The notes under the pieces were generated by a model. The model saw only the letters and a program-made list of their open reading frames with translations. It searched no databases and was not told where the DNA came from. Positions 12,625 through 23,722 of a stretch of DNA of 64,000 nt are shown in pieces (within the stretch, counting starts at the first letter, position 1; every line of letters starts with the position of its first letter). Location: assembly GCF_023159225.1 (NCBI RefSeq), contig NC_063181.1, positions 4,547,606 through 4,611,605 on the forward strand, written 5' to 3'. The DNA is from Perognathus longimembris pacificus (Eukaryota > Chordata > Mammalia > Rodentia > Heteromyidae). Both the position numbers and the translations under genes were made by a program.

Positions 12625-12995
12625 AGGATGCTAGGGTAATTTTATGTATCAACTTAAGTAGGACACAGGTTACTCAGACATTTTGGTCAAAAATTATCCT
12701 GTGTGTACGTGAAAGTGTTTGGGGATATGATAAAGGTTGGAGTCGGAAGACTGAGTAAAGCGGGTTGATTGTGGCTGGGCCTCATCTAGCTGAAGATCCA
12801 AAGGGAACAAAAATGCGAAGGAAGGGGGAGTTCCTCTCGGCGGCCTGAGTTAGGACACTGATTTTTTTTTTTCCTTCCTGCCTTTGAACTCTAAACATCA
12901 GTTCTACTGGAATCTAGAATCTGCTAGCATTTGGACTGAAAACACATCAGCATTTCTGTTGGGTCCCCAGCAGAGCCTATTGGTTCTGTGTCTCT
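12625..12995 (+). mobile_element. Ancient interspersed repeat (family not certain)
   Basis: GGTAATTTTATGTATCAACT, AGACTGAGTAAAGCGGGTTG, GGGCCTCATC and a tail with TTCCTTCCTGCCTTTGAACT match a common placental repeat that starts with TAATTTTATGTGTCAACTTG. I recognise the sequence but not the name, and DNA transposon or LTR are both possible. Confidence 0.55.
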
Positions 12996-13439
12996 GGAGA
13001 AAAACAAAACATAAAATACATACGCTAATAAGCTTTTGCAAATAGTGAAGGAAAAAATTCTGTATAGAAAAAAAAACCCAAAGTTTTGGAGGCACCAAGA
13101 AACTCAACACCCTTGAATTAGGGGGCAAAAGAGACTAAAGAAGGAAAAAGGCTAAACTAGAGGACTTAGGAAAAAGTATCTTCATAGGAATGAAATAAGT
13201 CATTTCATGGAATTCACTGTGAACTAGTTTGTACAAAGAAACAGTCCTCTTTGTAATGCAAATCGACTGCTTGATAAATCTAAATTTTTAGTAGAGACAA
13301 AACACTTCTAATTGAATTTATGGGCAGGTGTTACTTACACGTGAAATGTACAATAAACTAGGCCTAAAATTGTGTGTCTATTTACTTATGTTTTATAACT
13401 TGCATAATTCCTAGAAAGGTGGTTATAAAGATAGTTTCG

Positions 13440-13860
13440 CTCTAAATTTTCAAACATACACAAATGCAAAATGAGCCCAGCCCCCACCCCCACCCCCACG
13501 CCCGAGACAGCGAGCGTCAGCGCCTCAGGGCCGACTCACCAACTTTCTCCTACCGGCTTCCTCTTTCCCCTGTTCCGTAACAAGCAAACCTCTTACACAA
13601 ATCTGCCCCCACGTATCACTGAAAATTAGGCATGGAAGTGTTTCACATGATTTAAAATAAGGACATTCTCACATGTACCGCGATCTCACTCAACAAGACT
13701 AACAATGACCTCTTAGCACATCAAATTCCTAGTCCATATTAAGATTTCCCTGCCAGCCAAAAGCCTTTTCGGAGGTGTTTTGCTTTTCCCAATTTCCATC
13801 CCATGGTCCCCAAGTGAGAGTTGGTGGTTAATGTCTCTTAAATGTCACGCAATGGAGAAT
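13440..13860 (-). mobile_element. L1-like 3' region (antisense), very old
   Basis: AAAATAAGGACATTCTCACA, TAGTCCATATTAAGATTTCC and the surrounding layout resemble the antisense strand of old L1 3' ends. The match is weak and is supported by a clearer antisense L1 400 bp downstream. Confidence 0.35.
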
Positions 13861-14254
13861 GCTACCTTCACAAATGCTCTCACCTGCCTAGGAAGCCAGG
13901 CCACCTGCCTAAGCGCAGCCGCAGCCTCGCCCGGTGGGGTGAGGAGCTCCTCTCTCTCCATCGCGTCCCGCAAACGTGATGCCGGATCCGATGCTGGGAC
14001 TACGTTAGCACTAATTCTTCACAAGGGACGCGTCTGCCCCGTGGTGGTGCCGGCTGGACATCTGGTCCCCCGCACCCCGGCCTGCGGCTGCGCTTCCTCG
14101 GCAGACTCCGGGGGGTGCCAGTCATCCACCCGCCCTCATCTCGCGTGGCCCCTCGTGACTCGAGCAAGGTGAGCGCTGCCTGAGGAAACTAAGTCATTAG
14201 AGCTTGCCAAATGGCGGTTGTTCTAGTTCTACAATTAGTTCTACACTAATAGCT

Positions 14255-15220
14255 AAATGGGGAATTCAAAACATGCACTAGGAGTGACATACAATTGACA
14301 TACAGCAAACTGCACATATTTTAAATGAACAGGTGAGATGATTTAACAGCTGTGCTCGTCCTTGACGTCTTCACAAAACCTACAGGAGGACTGTGGAGGT
14401 CCGTCGTTCTCAGAGGTTTTCCTTCGCAATCCTTTCCTTGCTCCTATACCCATACCCTTGCAAAAATAGCTATCGTTCTCTATTACTTTGCATTTTGTGT
14501 GTTTGGCGGGGGGTTGTATCAATTGAGTCATACAGCAGGTGTTTTGTCTTCTTTCTACATAAACATTGCTTTGAACGCCATTATTTTGATGTTCATCCAT
14601 TTGATTGTACCTATGGCTTATTCCTTATATTTTCTTTCTCTTACCAAGCAGCGTTCCACTGAATGGATATACCACAATTTATTCACATATTCATCTCTTG
14701 GTGGGCATTTAGGTTGTTGCTAGTTTGGGGCTGCTATGATGAAGCAAGCGGCTGTCATTATTCCCGTACGGGTTTTTATATTAGCATAAGCTTTCATCTC
14801 TCTGACAAACGCCCAGGAGTAGGTCATGTGAAACATATATTACACTTGACAAGAACTTCCCAAGTGGTTCTCTCAAGCGGCCATGCCATTCTGTGCCGGC
14901 TGCATTAGAGCCCCAGTGGCTGTATTCTCATTAGCATTTGACACTGACGGCATTTCTAACTCGGCCACTCTAACAGGTTGCAGTGGTCTGTCCATGTGGT
15001 TTTGATTTGCGTTCCTATGGTGCGAATGATGCTGAACATTTCAAAGTCCATCTATGCCACTTGGGTATCTTCTTTGGTGACCTGTCTATCCAAACCTTTT
15101 GCCTACTTAAAACAAAAAGTTATTTGTTTCCTTATGAACTTTTGAAAGTTCTTCATAAAAACTGTTATTCTTCTATGGAATATTTGAGAGTGAGAACTCA
15201 TAATTGAGCTTAAAATGATT
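14255..15220 (-). mobile_element. L1M 3' end (antisense)
   Basis: A long ordered match to the antisense strand of old L1 3' ends: ATTGACATACAGCAAACTGC, CCACTGAATGGATATACCAC, CATATTCATCTCTTGGTGGG, GCATTTAGGTTGTTGCTAG and ACCTGTCTATCCAAACC. It has many indels and no coding capacity. Confidence 0.75.
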
Positions 15221-16270
15221 CCCTGCCAGAACAAAAATGTGTTCCAGGCAGCTGGGGGTTTGAAAGAAAGGAGTGAGATCCCTGCCAACGCCGTACTTGT
15301 GTGCGGCACGGCCCGGCGGTGGGAACACGCCAGGCTCCTCCCTGCACTCGATGCCCGGGGCCTGCTGCACAGATTCCCACATTGCACCCTTCAGCCTTTT
15401 GAAGAAAACCCCAAAGATCCTGGCATCAACCCACCGCCCACTTCTTCATCTATGAATGAGCTACATAGGTGTGAATGACACATACACTGATATCCACACT
15501 TCACAAACATGCTCAGACGCCAGATGTGCTTGTCCATAGGCTATGTCAACCCCTTCTCTGGCAACCCAGACAAAGGTATGGCTACAGCTGCTCGGACATA
15601 AATGTGGCCACCCCTCCTCCCCTAGCAGTTCATATGACAACCGCACATGTGATCAGGATTAAGCTGCCAATCTACAAATATCTTTTTATTTCTTTCTATA
15701 ATTAAACTTGGATTCATTTTTCTGTTTCTTCCTTCAAAAGAAGACCTAATTTCCATGGAAAATGAATAGAACTGTGGTAGCCTACATACATAGAAAAGAT
15801 GGTATCCTACTAATGGATACCATCTTCACAGAGAACGCTGCCATTCTTAAAGCAAAATAGCAAAAATAGCAATTCATAGTCAGAACGGTTTGATTACTTG
15901 TAATAGATTCCAGTATGGAAGTAAAACTTTCAGACACAGAACAAAAAATGCCAAGAATATGGCTAAGACCAAAGACCAATGTACAACCTTCAGTTCATAC
16001 AAGAATGAACTCATTCTGTAAGAACTGAATCTTTTTCCGTTTCTGTGTAAACACTCTGTCTACATCAAGCTCTCGGACACTTGCGGCAAAGTCACGAGAT
16101 AGGTGACGAGATCATTCCACCCTCTTACACATAGAGCAGGTGGTGGCAGCAAGATACAACTTCTCTGCCTTCAAATTGTCCTGCCCATCACTGCCCTGCT
16201 GGCTCCCCATGGGTGGCATGCCCCTGCTGTCCGCACCAGTAAACTATGTTGCATTAAAACCCCTTCATAC

Positions 16271-16473
16271 GGGGCTGGGGATATAGCCTAGTGGCAAGAG
16301 TGCCTGCCTCGGATACACGAGGCCCTAGGTTCGATTCCCCAGCACCACATATACAGAAAACGGCCAGAAGCGGTGCTGTGGCTCAAGTGGCAGAGTGCTA
16401 GCCTTGAGCGGGAAGAAGCCAGGGACAGTGCTCAGGCCCTGAGTCCAAGGCCCAGGACTGGCCAAAAAAAAAA
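16271..16473 (+). mobile_element. IDL-Geo-type dimeric SINE with target-site duplication
   Basis: Full-length element: tRNA-like A box GGGGATATAGCCTAGTGGC, B box GGTTCGATTCCCCAGC, a second ID-like monomer with TGTGGCTCAAGTGGCAGAG and an A tail. It is flanked by the 15-bp duplication AAAACCCCTTCATAC at 16256-16270 and 16474-16488, so it is a recent retroposition. Confidence 0.92.
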
Positions 16474-17326
16474 AAAACCCCTTCATACAATTACAACACC
16501 AATAAAACATAAAGAAAAACGGGGCAAGATACCAATTTCCAAATACATACATAAACATGCACACATATATACATGTATATACATATGCATACATAGACGT
16601 ATATGCACACACACCTTACAAACCAGAAAATTAAAGTGCTCTTCCAGCCCTACAAAAGTGAACCAGTAATCAGTGGTAACATTTTTTTTTTAAATACAGG
16701 TCTATACATCATGACAGAGTTAGTTCTTGGTTCTGTTTCTTTAAGAAATTCCTTTAAGCCTTTCTTTTCCCACTGAAGACTAAGTGACAAAAGGGATATC
16801 TCACAAGGAAGCCATTCAAATGACTCAGAACCTGAGCATGGCTCTGCGGTGGTGTCTCTTCAAGATCTATTGTTTGAACACAATTGTTGGGATGAATTCT
16901 CCTCTTGCCCATTATCTGAACACAACGAGCAGCAGCCAATTGCATTCGGTGCTAACAATGCATCTACACTGGCTAGAACTCTGTTTTCAACTGCCAATAC
17001 GGGCACTGGAGACACATTCAGACCTGGAGACAAATGACGGAGCGAGGGGATGGAGAGAGCACCTGCGCATGAGTTTGTGGGATGGTCTGTGTGTAGCCAT
17101 TATGTTCCCATCTGAGTCTTTTCCAGAAAACTAAAACCAAGGTTCCCAGGGGGGGTGAAGGAAGCTTCCTGTTATCAAGCTATGTTTCAATGGCAAGAAG
17201 TTACATTATACGTGAATTCTAAGGGGCGAACGTGACACGATTCTTTTCTATTTGTTAGCTCAGCTGGATGTACAGGTCTATGTGGCCTATTAAGAAAATT
17301 AGCCTGTAGTCTTCCTCAATAGGAAT

Positions 17327-17562
17327 ACCGAGCTGGTACCAGAGACTCGTGTCTATAACCTTAGATACTCAAGAGGCTGAGATCTGAGGATCACAGTTAA
17401 AGGCTAGCTCAGGCAGGAACGTTCATAATCCCCGATTAAAAAGGAAAAACCCAGAAGTGGTGCTGTGGCTCAAGTAACAGAGAACCAGCCTTGATTGAAA
17501 AAGCTAAGAGGCAGCTCCTAGACTCTGAGTGTAAGCCCAGTACTGATGCAAGGAGGAAAAAA
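17327..17562 (+). mobile_element. B1+ID composite SINE
   Basis: ACTCAAGAGGCTGAGATCTG and AGGATCACAGTTAAAGGC (B1-like half) precede AGAAGTGGTGCTGTGGCTCA (ID-like half). Confidence 0.8.
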
Positions 17563-19419
17563 TGAAATACTGGACCATAGAGCCATAGGACCCCATAATA
17601 GAGAAAGGACTTGTCACTTTGACAGTTTGGAAATGGGGTTATGGCTTTGGAATTCTGCTTATGTCAGACTTGTTTGCGCATCAATTTACCGTCCAGCAGC
17701 GGGTTGCTGAGCCCTTCCTAACCTGCCTCCGCCGGGATGGGGAAGGAAGAGACAGACGTCCAACCAACAATTCACATCAGAAAAGAGAAGGCCGGTGCCA
17801 TGGGCGTGTGTAACGAGTCGTGTTCCTAGTTCAGAGAGCGGAGGGTGGGGCGACTGGGCAGCGAGGACTTAGAGATGGTTGTGACCCAGTGAAGCAATGA
17901 AGTGGCTCCGATCACTTCTGCGCATGTCACCAGTCATTTTTCCAGCAATATACCTTCTACCCCCAAATACGGAATATCAATATAGAAGCAACCTTACTAT
18001 GTGAGAACAGTGTGCTATCGTTCTTTTTAAAAATGAGTACATGAAATGCTTGTTACAACTGCACCCTAGGCTGCAACTACACAGTCACTCCCAGCCTCGG
18101 AACTCTCTTGACACGAGGGCTGGCACTCATCTTCACGGCGACGCTGTTTACTCATCACATGTTATTAAAAGGGACCAGGATTACAAAGATGGAGGAAACT
18201 TCTATTCCACCAGGGAGGGAAAGAGCCACCAGGGAGATGTGCCAGGGGCAAGAGACAGGGAGGAGAGGCGTCCTCAGCCTCGGAGTTGGGAATGTCCCTG
18301 CAGAGGAGCAGCCCAGCGCCCTTGGTGCGGCAGAGTATGTGTGAGCTCGTTCTTCTCTATGGAAGGATGAGAAAAGGCATGCCCAGGGTCCGTCATGGGA
18401 GCACTGTACGTGAGTCGTGAATGCGGCACACTCTCCTGAGGCCACCCTTCTCTCCTCACGTGGAAGGTAAGGAAACCGTGATGGGAGATGCCCATCGAAT
18501 CTGCCAGGTTCACCTCAGGTTCCACACATCTCTACTGCGGTCACAGAAAGCAAGCACAGACCTGGGGCCGGAAGCATGGCGGTGGCTCGGGAGCCAAGAC
18601 CCATCAGGAATTGCCAGAAAGGCATGGTGGACTAGCGCCAACCCCAGGTGGGTGCTTCCTGGATCCTGCGTTATATACGACAGTCAATGTGGCGGTACCC
18701 AGAATTCCTCCTGCTCTTATCACTGCAAGGACAAGCCCCAAGGAAGGAAGAAAATAGGTATGCCTACACAACTCCATTGTATCTCCCCAAAATGGACTCC
18801 TTCCCTGTCCATGAGCTGTGTCCTCAGGGCACTACAGCCTGCCTGCCTCCCCACTGGGTCTGCACAATAAAAACCCAAAGAAACTTCTCTTTTGGTTGGT
18901 CTCATGAATGGCAGAGAGAGCACTCCACATTGTTTGGGATGGCCGTCCACAGACATAATTACATGATTAAACTCTGCGTCCTCTCCAGGAAATCTAAAGT
19001 GCCATAATTACCCCACCCGGGAGGGGGTGGGGGTAAACAATGTACAATCACGGCTGTTGACAGGGCTTCATGCTGCAGTCCAGGACTGGGTTGGTCTCCA
19101 TTAAGGAGGGAAGAGATACATTTCTTATTTCAGGTTCATATAAAGAAATAGAACAAACTACAATCAAGAATATAATCAAGAATGTAACAAAACCCTGATT
19201 GCCCTTAATGACCTTATTATGCTTTCATTACATGTATTATGAAAACTGGGCAGTGCATTTTGTGGTTTTCTAAGTGGTATACATATACAATGTATGTCTG
19301 ATCTTTGTATTTAAAGATGCTGGTGTTTTTAGAAGACTCCCTGCCCCGTCTGTGGATAAGGAAAACACAGGCCTTTTATTACATTACACATAGCAAAAGA
19401 CTTGTACCACATTCAAAAA

Positions 19420-20106
19420 GTAGTTCCAAATAGTGCACAGGTATACGTGTGTATCTTAAACTATAAAATGCACAAGAAAAAGGGTTAAGGGTTAAATATG
19501 ACACAAAGTATGGTCCACAAAAGAATAAATGGTTAAATTGGGCTTCATAAAAACCTATGAGTTCTCTTCTTCAAAAATCACTGGTAAAAGGATGTAAAGA
19601 GTTAAGGAATATTTTTGCAAATCAGTATCTGATATAAGACTTGCATCCAGAATATATACTCTGTAAATTCTTTTTTTTTTTTAAATCAATCCATTAAAAA
19701 CAGGGAAAAACACAAGTGAAACCCGTGTGACGTCACTGAACGCCCAGTAGACTGGGTAAAGCTAAAAGGGCAGAACACACCAGTGCTGGAGAGGGTGTGG
19801 ACAGCCTGGGGCCTGGAGCACTGGCAGTGCTGATGGGGATGCAGAATGGCACCGCCCTTTCGCATGTAACTGAACGGTTTTTTTAAGAGGTTAAACATAC
19901 ACCTCTCAGACGATCCAACAGTCACTGTATTTCGAACTAAAATGAAAGCACATGTTCACCCAAACACATGGGTGTTTAAGAGAGCATTACTTGCAGTAGC
20001 TGGAAACTGAAAATAACCCAAATGCCCATTGGTGGATGAATGGATGGGTATTAATACATATAAGAATACAGTTAATCCTCAAAACAAGTTGAATGAGAGA
20101 AGCCAG

Positions 20107-20158
<52 letters not shown>

Positions 20159-20278
20159 AACACACTGTATGAGTCCACAACATCCAAGTTTATCGATAGC
20201 GACAGAGAGCAGGTCAGAGGTTGCCTGGCTCCGGAGCTGGCAGGTGACGAGGGATTACAAGGCCTATAAGAAGCGCTG
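19420..20278 (+). mobile_element. L1M 3' end (sense), carrying a (GT)23 expansion
   Basis: Ordered L1 markers: GACTTGCATCCAGAATATAT, ACCAGTGCTGGAGAGGGTG, ACAGTCACTGTATTTCGAAC, ATAACCCAAATGCCCATTGG, GAATGAGAGAAGCCAGTC and GGTTGCCTGGCTCCGGAG. A pure (GT)n of 46 bp at 20109-20154 sits inside, and a young SINE follows directly. Confidence 0.78.
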
Positions 20279-20282
20279 ACGT

Positions 20283-20499
20283 GGGGCTGGGGATATGGCC
20301 TAGTGGCAAGAGCGCTCGCCTCATATACATGAAGCCCTGGGTTCAATGCCTCAGCACCACATATACAGAAAACGGCCAGAAGTGGCGCTGTGGCTCCAAG
20401 TGGCAGAGTGCCAGCCTTGAGCAAAAAGGAAGCCAGGGACAGTGCTCAGGCCCTGAGTCCAAGCCCCAGGACTGGCAAAAACAAGACAAAACAAAAAAA
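20283..20499 (+). mobile_element. IDL-Geo-type dimeric SINE
   Basis: Starts GGGGCTGGGGATATGGCCTA, has the GTTCAATGCCTCAGCACCAC B-box region and the second monomer, and ends in a mixed A/C tail. It is inserted at the 3' edge of an L1. Confidence 0.9.
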
Positions 20500-21979
20500 C
20501 CACACAACCTTCCGCTCCTGTGCGGGACACACAGATCCTTGCTCCACCAAGCGCTGTGGAGACAGCCTGCCCATCGAGGTAAGGGACTCCGCAGGGCCCT
20601 AACATGGACCTCTCAGTTTACGCCCAAGCTACTTCCTTGAACTTGATATGCAGAGCCATGTCTCCAGCCCACCCATCAAGACGGAAGGTTTCTCACTACC
20701 TGCTCACCTAACCCTAGCACTGGTGTGCGCTGGAAAGCAGACGCCACTCTACCCACCCCATCTCCCCTCAGGAGCCAAGCCAGCCCAGCCCGTCACGGTT
20801 CTAACAAACAGGTGGAAACCCGTCTGGAAAAGAAGGCAGAAGAAAAAATGTTGGAATGTATGCCGGATCAAATATGTCTTGCAATTATTTTAAACTGTAA
20901 ATGCATCATTGTGAACACATTCCTAACTCAGTGATCCAAACTTGAAGCTTTTGGAAACCTCACATGACATCACCAGTGGAAAATGCCACATCCTGAATCT
21001 TTGTTTCATGCACACGATGATGTAAAATGTTACATAAAAGTAGCTGTAGGCTATGTGTAGAGGTACATAAGAAACATAATTGAGTTCTGTGTTTAGACCT
21101 GGGTCACACTGCTCAAATATCTCATCGTGTGTGTCGCGTGACCAAGCACCGGGGAAGGGAGACTCGACCTGCCTTCCTCTCGCCAAGAACGCCATGGACA
21201 GGCAAGGACGTGGCCTCGCGGCGTGTGAGGGCAGAGCTGCGTGCTAACAGCTGGAAAGCAGACAGTTTTAGCAGCTGCCTGATGCTTCACAGGCATAGGT
21301 GGAGAAGGTGATCTCAGATTCACTGCTGGGTCCCAAAAGAGTAGCCTTCAAAGAGCGGCTCTGGGGTCAAATCTTTGAAGGTATCCCCCAGGACGAAGGC
21401 GGAGGGTTTTGTTTCATCTATTGTAACAAACCCTGATCTGTTGCGACACATCATTAAAGTCTGGCACACTATCTATGGCAAGCAACGACACATACCTAAA
21501 GTGTGTGACGGAATATCTTTTATATAAAGGAAGATGTGGTGAATTCTTCCTTACTTGAGCGATGAGGGGCACACGGGGTTTCTAAGCACAGGGCGAAGCT
21601 CTTGGCATGGCCCTGCAGGAGGAAGCCTCTGGACAGTGCTCTATAGAGGACACCTCTGGAAGGCAGAAACAAGGCGGTGCACCCAGCACCACAGCCGGCT
21701 CTTAACTGTGATTTTCAAATATTAAGTGAATAATTTTTAAAAAAGAGGATGCGTATGAACAAGAAATGTACTCACCGCCTTGCTTCACTTTAACAATAAA
21801 GGGAAAAAAAGAGGATGCCTAATATGAGGATAGAACTATGCATAAAATGTTAAAGAAGTAGCAAACGTAAAGGCTTGACAATTTATCCATTTTGCCATAA
21901 AATTAAAAGGCCCTCGGTACCACAGACGCAGGAGCACAGTGACCTGGACACAGAGAATGGCTTTTGTCTGAGTTTTATG

Positions 21980-22062
21980 CCACTTGTTGTTGTTGTTGCT
22001 GTTTTTGATGGTTCTGAGACTCGAACTCAGGGCTTTGCCCTGTCCCTGAGTCTCCTTGTGCA
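21980..22062 (-). mobile_element. ID-like SINE half
   Basis: A (GTT)n stretch is followed by ACTCGAACTCAGGGCTTTGC and CCTGTCCCTGAGTCTCCTTG, the antisense 3' monomer of the local composite SINEs. No B1 half is attached. Confidence 0.6.
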
Positions 22063-22544
22063 CAGTTAACAAGAACACAGATAGCATGTCTGTTGCAGTG
22101 TGCAGTGGTGATGAATTCCTAGGAAATAGCACTCCATACTTAATCATATCGTTCTACACAGGGCCGAGCCACTGTCATCTCCTCCCCTCCAGGCTGCCCA
22201 AGGACCCTTCAAGTCCCTGTCACCCCGCAGGTGCCATCTACTGCTCTGTGGAGAGAGAGAACGGGATCATTCCCAGAATTCCTCACCACTGGACCCTGCA
22301 CAGACATGCTCTCTATGTTCTTGTTAACTGTGTGATTCAACCCCCAAAACACTCAACTGGAGAGTTTAATATAAAGTGTGTTTGATATTAAGCCTCCAAG
22401 CAATTAGTCAAATGGAATTCTCTCTGGAAGAACTTTGCTTTGACCAGGCTGCTGTAGAGGCCCCCCCCCCCCAACCCCAAGTTAGTTCCTGCGTTCATCT
22501 CTCTCGTGAAAACCAGCTTCCTATGTTTATAGTGGTTTTAATTC

Positions 22545-23018
22545 ATAGCTGCGGCCAAGATGCCCTTCAGTAGAGGGACGGAGAAACAAACATTGGAATA
22601 CTATTCAGGACTAAAAAGAAATCATCTCAAGCCATAAGGAGACACGAGCAAGTTGAAGTGTCAATCTGAAAAGGCTATAGGATTCCAACTATATGACATT
22701 TGGAAAAGGAAAAAAAAATCATGGCACCGTGACACGCCTGGTAGTTGCCAAGGGTTGGGGGAGGAAAGTGAAGAGGCAGAGCAGAGACCTCAGGGCAGTG
22801 ACACCACTTGGCAATGCACACTAGCAGAAACAGGCTGCTACACATCCACCCAGAGCGGCAGAATACACAGCACCAAGACTGAGCCCGATGTCAGCTAGAG
22901 GTATCCATGGTAACGTGGAGAATGGGTGCTTGTAGTTGTATGGGTAGGGTGTACACAGAAACTCGTATTGTGTGTCATCTTGCTGTGAACCTACAAGTGC
23001 TCTAAAATTTTTTTAAAT
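22545..23018 (+). mobile_element. L1M 3' end (sense)
   Basis: CAAGATGCCCTTCAGTAGAG, GGAATACTATTCAGGACTAA, GATTCCAACTATATGACATT and TGTGAACCTACAAGTGCTCT are the usual ordered blocks of an old L1 3' end. Confidence 0.75.
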
Positions 23019-23032
23019 ATTAGTTAAAAATG

Positions 23033-23250
23033 GGGGCTGGGGATGTGGCCTAGTAGCAAGAGAGCTTGCCTCGTATACATGAAGCCCTGGGTTCGATTCC
23101 CCAGCACCACATATACAGAAAATGGCCAGAAGTGGCGCTGTGGCCCAAGTGGCAGAGTGCTAGCCTTGAGCAAAAAGAAGCCAGGGACAGTGCTCAGGCC
23201 CTGAGTCCAAGGCCCAGGACTGGCCAAAAAAAAAATAAAAAAAAAAAAAC
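23033..23250 (+). mobile_element. IDL-Geo-type dimeric SINE (first of a tandem pair)
   Basis: Full-length element with the TTCGATTCCCCAGCACCACA box and an A-rich tail, followed after 12 bp by a second copy in the same orientation. Confidence 0.92.
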
Positions 23251-23262
23251 TCCAATTAAGGG

Positions 23263-23498
23263 CGGGCTGGGAATATGGCCTAGTGGCAAGAGCGCTTGCC
23301 TCCTACACATGAAGCTCTCGGTTCGATTCCCCAGCACCACATATATGGAAAATGGCCAGCAGGGGCGCTGTGGCTCAGGTGGCAGAGTGCTAGCCTTGAG
23401 CGGGAAGAAGCCAGGGACAGTGCTCAGGCCCTGAGTCCAAGGCCCAGGACTGGCAAAAAAAAATAAAATAAAATAAATAAATAAATAAATAAATAAAT
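23263..23498 (+). mobile_element. IDL-Geo-type dimeric SINE (second of a tandem pair)
   Basis: The head is GGCTGGGAATATGGCCTAGT and the tail is (AAAT)n, unlike its neighbour's plain A tail, so the pair are separate insertions rather than a duplication. Confidence 0.9.
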
Positions 23499-23499
23499 C

Positions 23500-23722
23500 T
23501 TTATTTGTTGGAAGTACTGGGGTTTAAACTAAGTATCTCACACTTGCTAGGCAGGTACTCTACATCTTTAGCCGAGTCCTCAGCCTTTTGTTTAGTTATT
23601 TCTCATGCAGGGACTTAGCGGTCTCACACTTAATAACCAGGGCCAGCCTCAGACCACAATCCTTCTGATCTCTGCCTCCTGACTAGTTAGGATTACAGGT
23701 ATAAGCCATTGTACTCAGGTTA
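23500..23722 (-). mobile_element. Composite SINE, diverged
   Basis: The antisense ID-like part (TACTGGGGTTTAAACTAAG, CACTTGCTAGGCAGGTACTC) is followed by an antisense B1-like part (CTCTGCCTCCTGACTAGTTA, GATTACAGGTATAAGCCA). Confidence 0.7.

Noticed and set aside
14352..14723. Hydrophobic 123-codon frame that looks like a membrane protein
   Set aside because: It lies inside an antisense L1 3' region; the T-rich strand gives Phe/Leu/Ile-rich peptides.
16373..16669. Open frames with WQSASLEREEARDSAQALSP-like peptides here and at five other sites
   Set aside because: They are translations of the IDL-Geo SINE, not genes.
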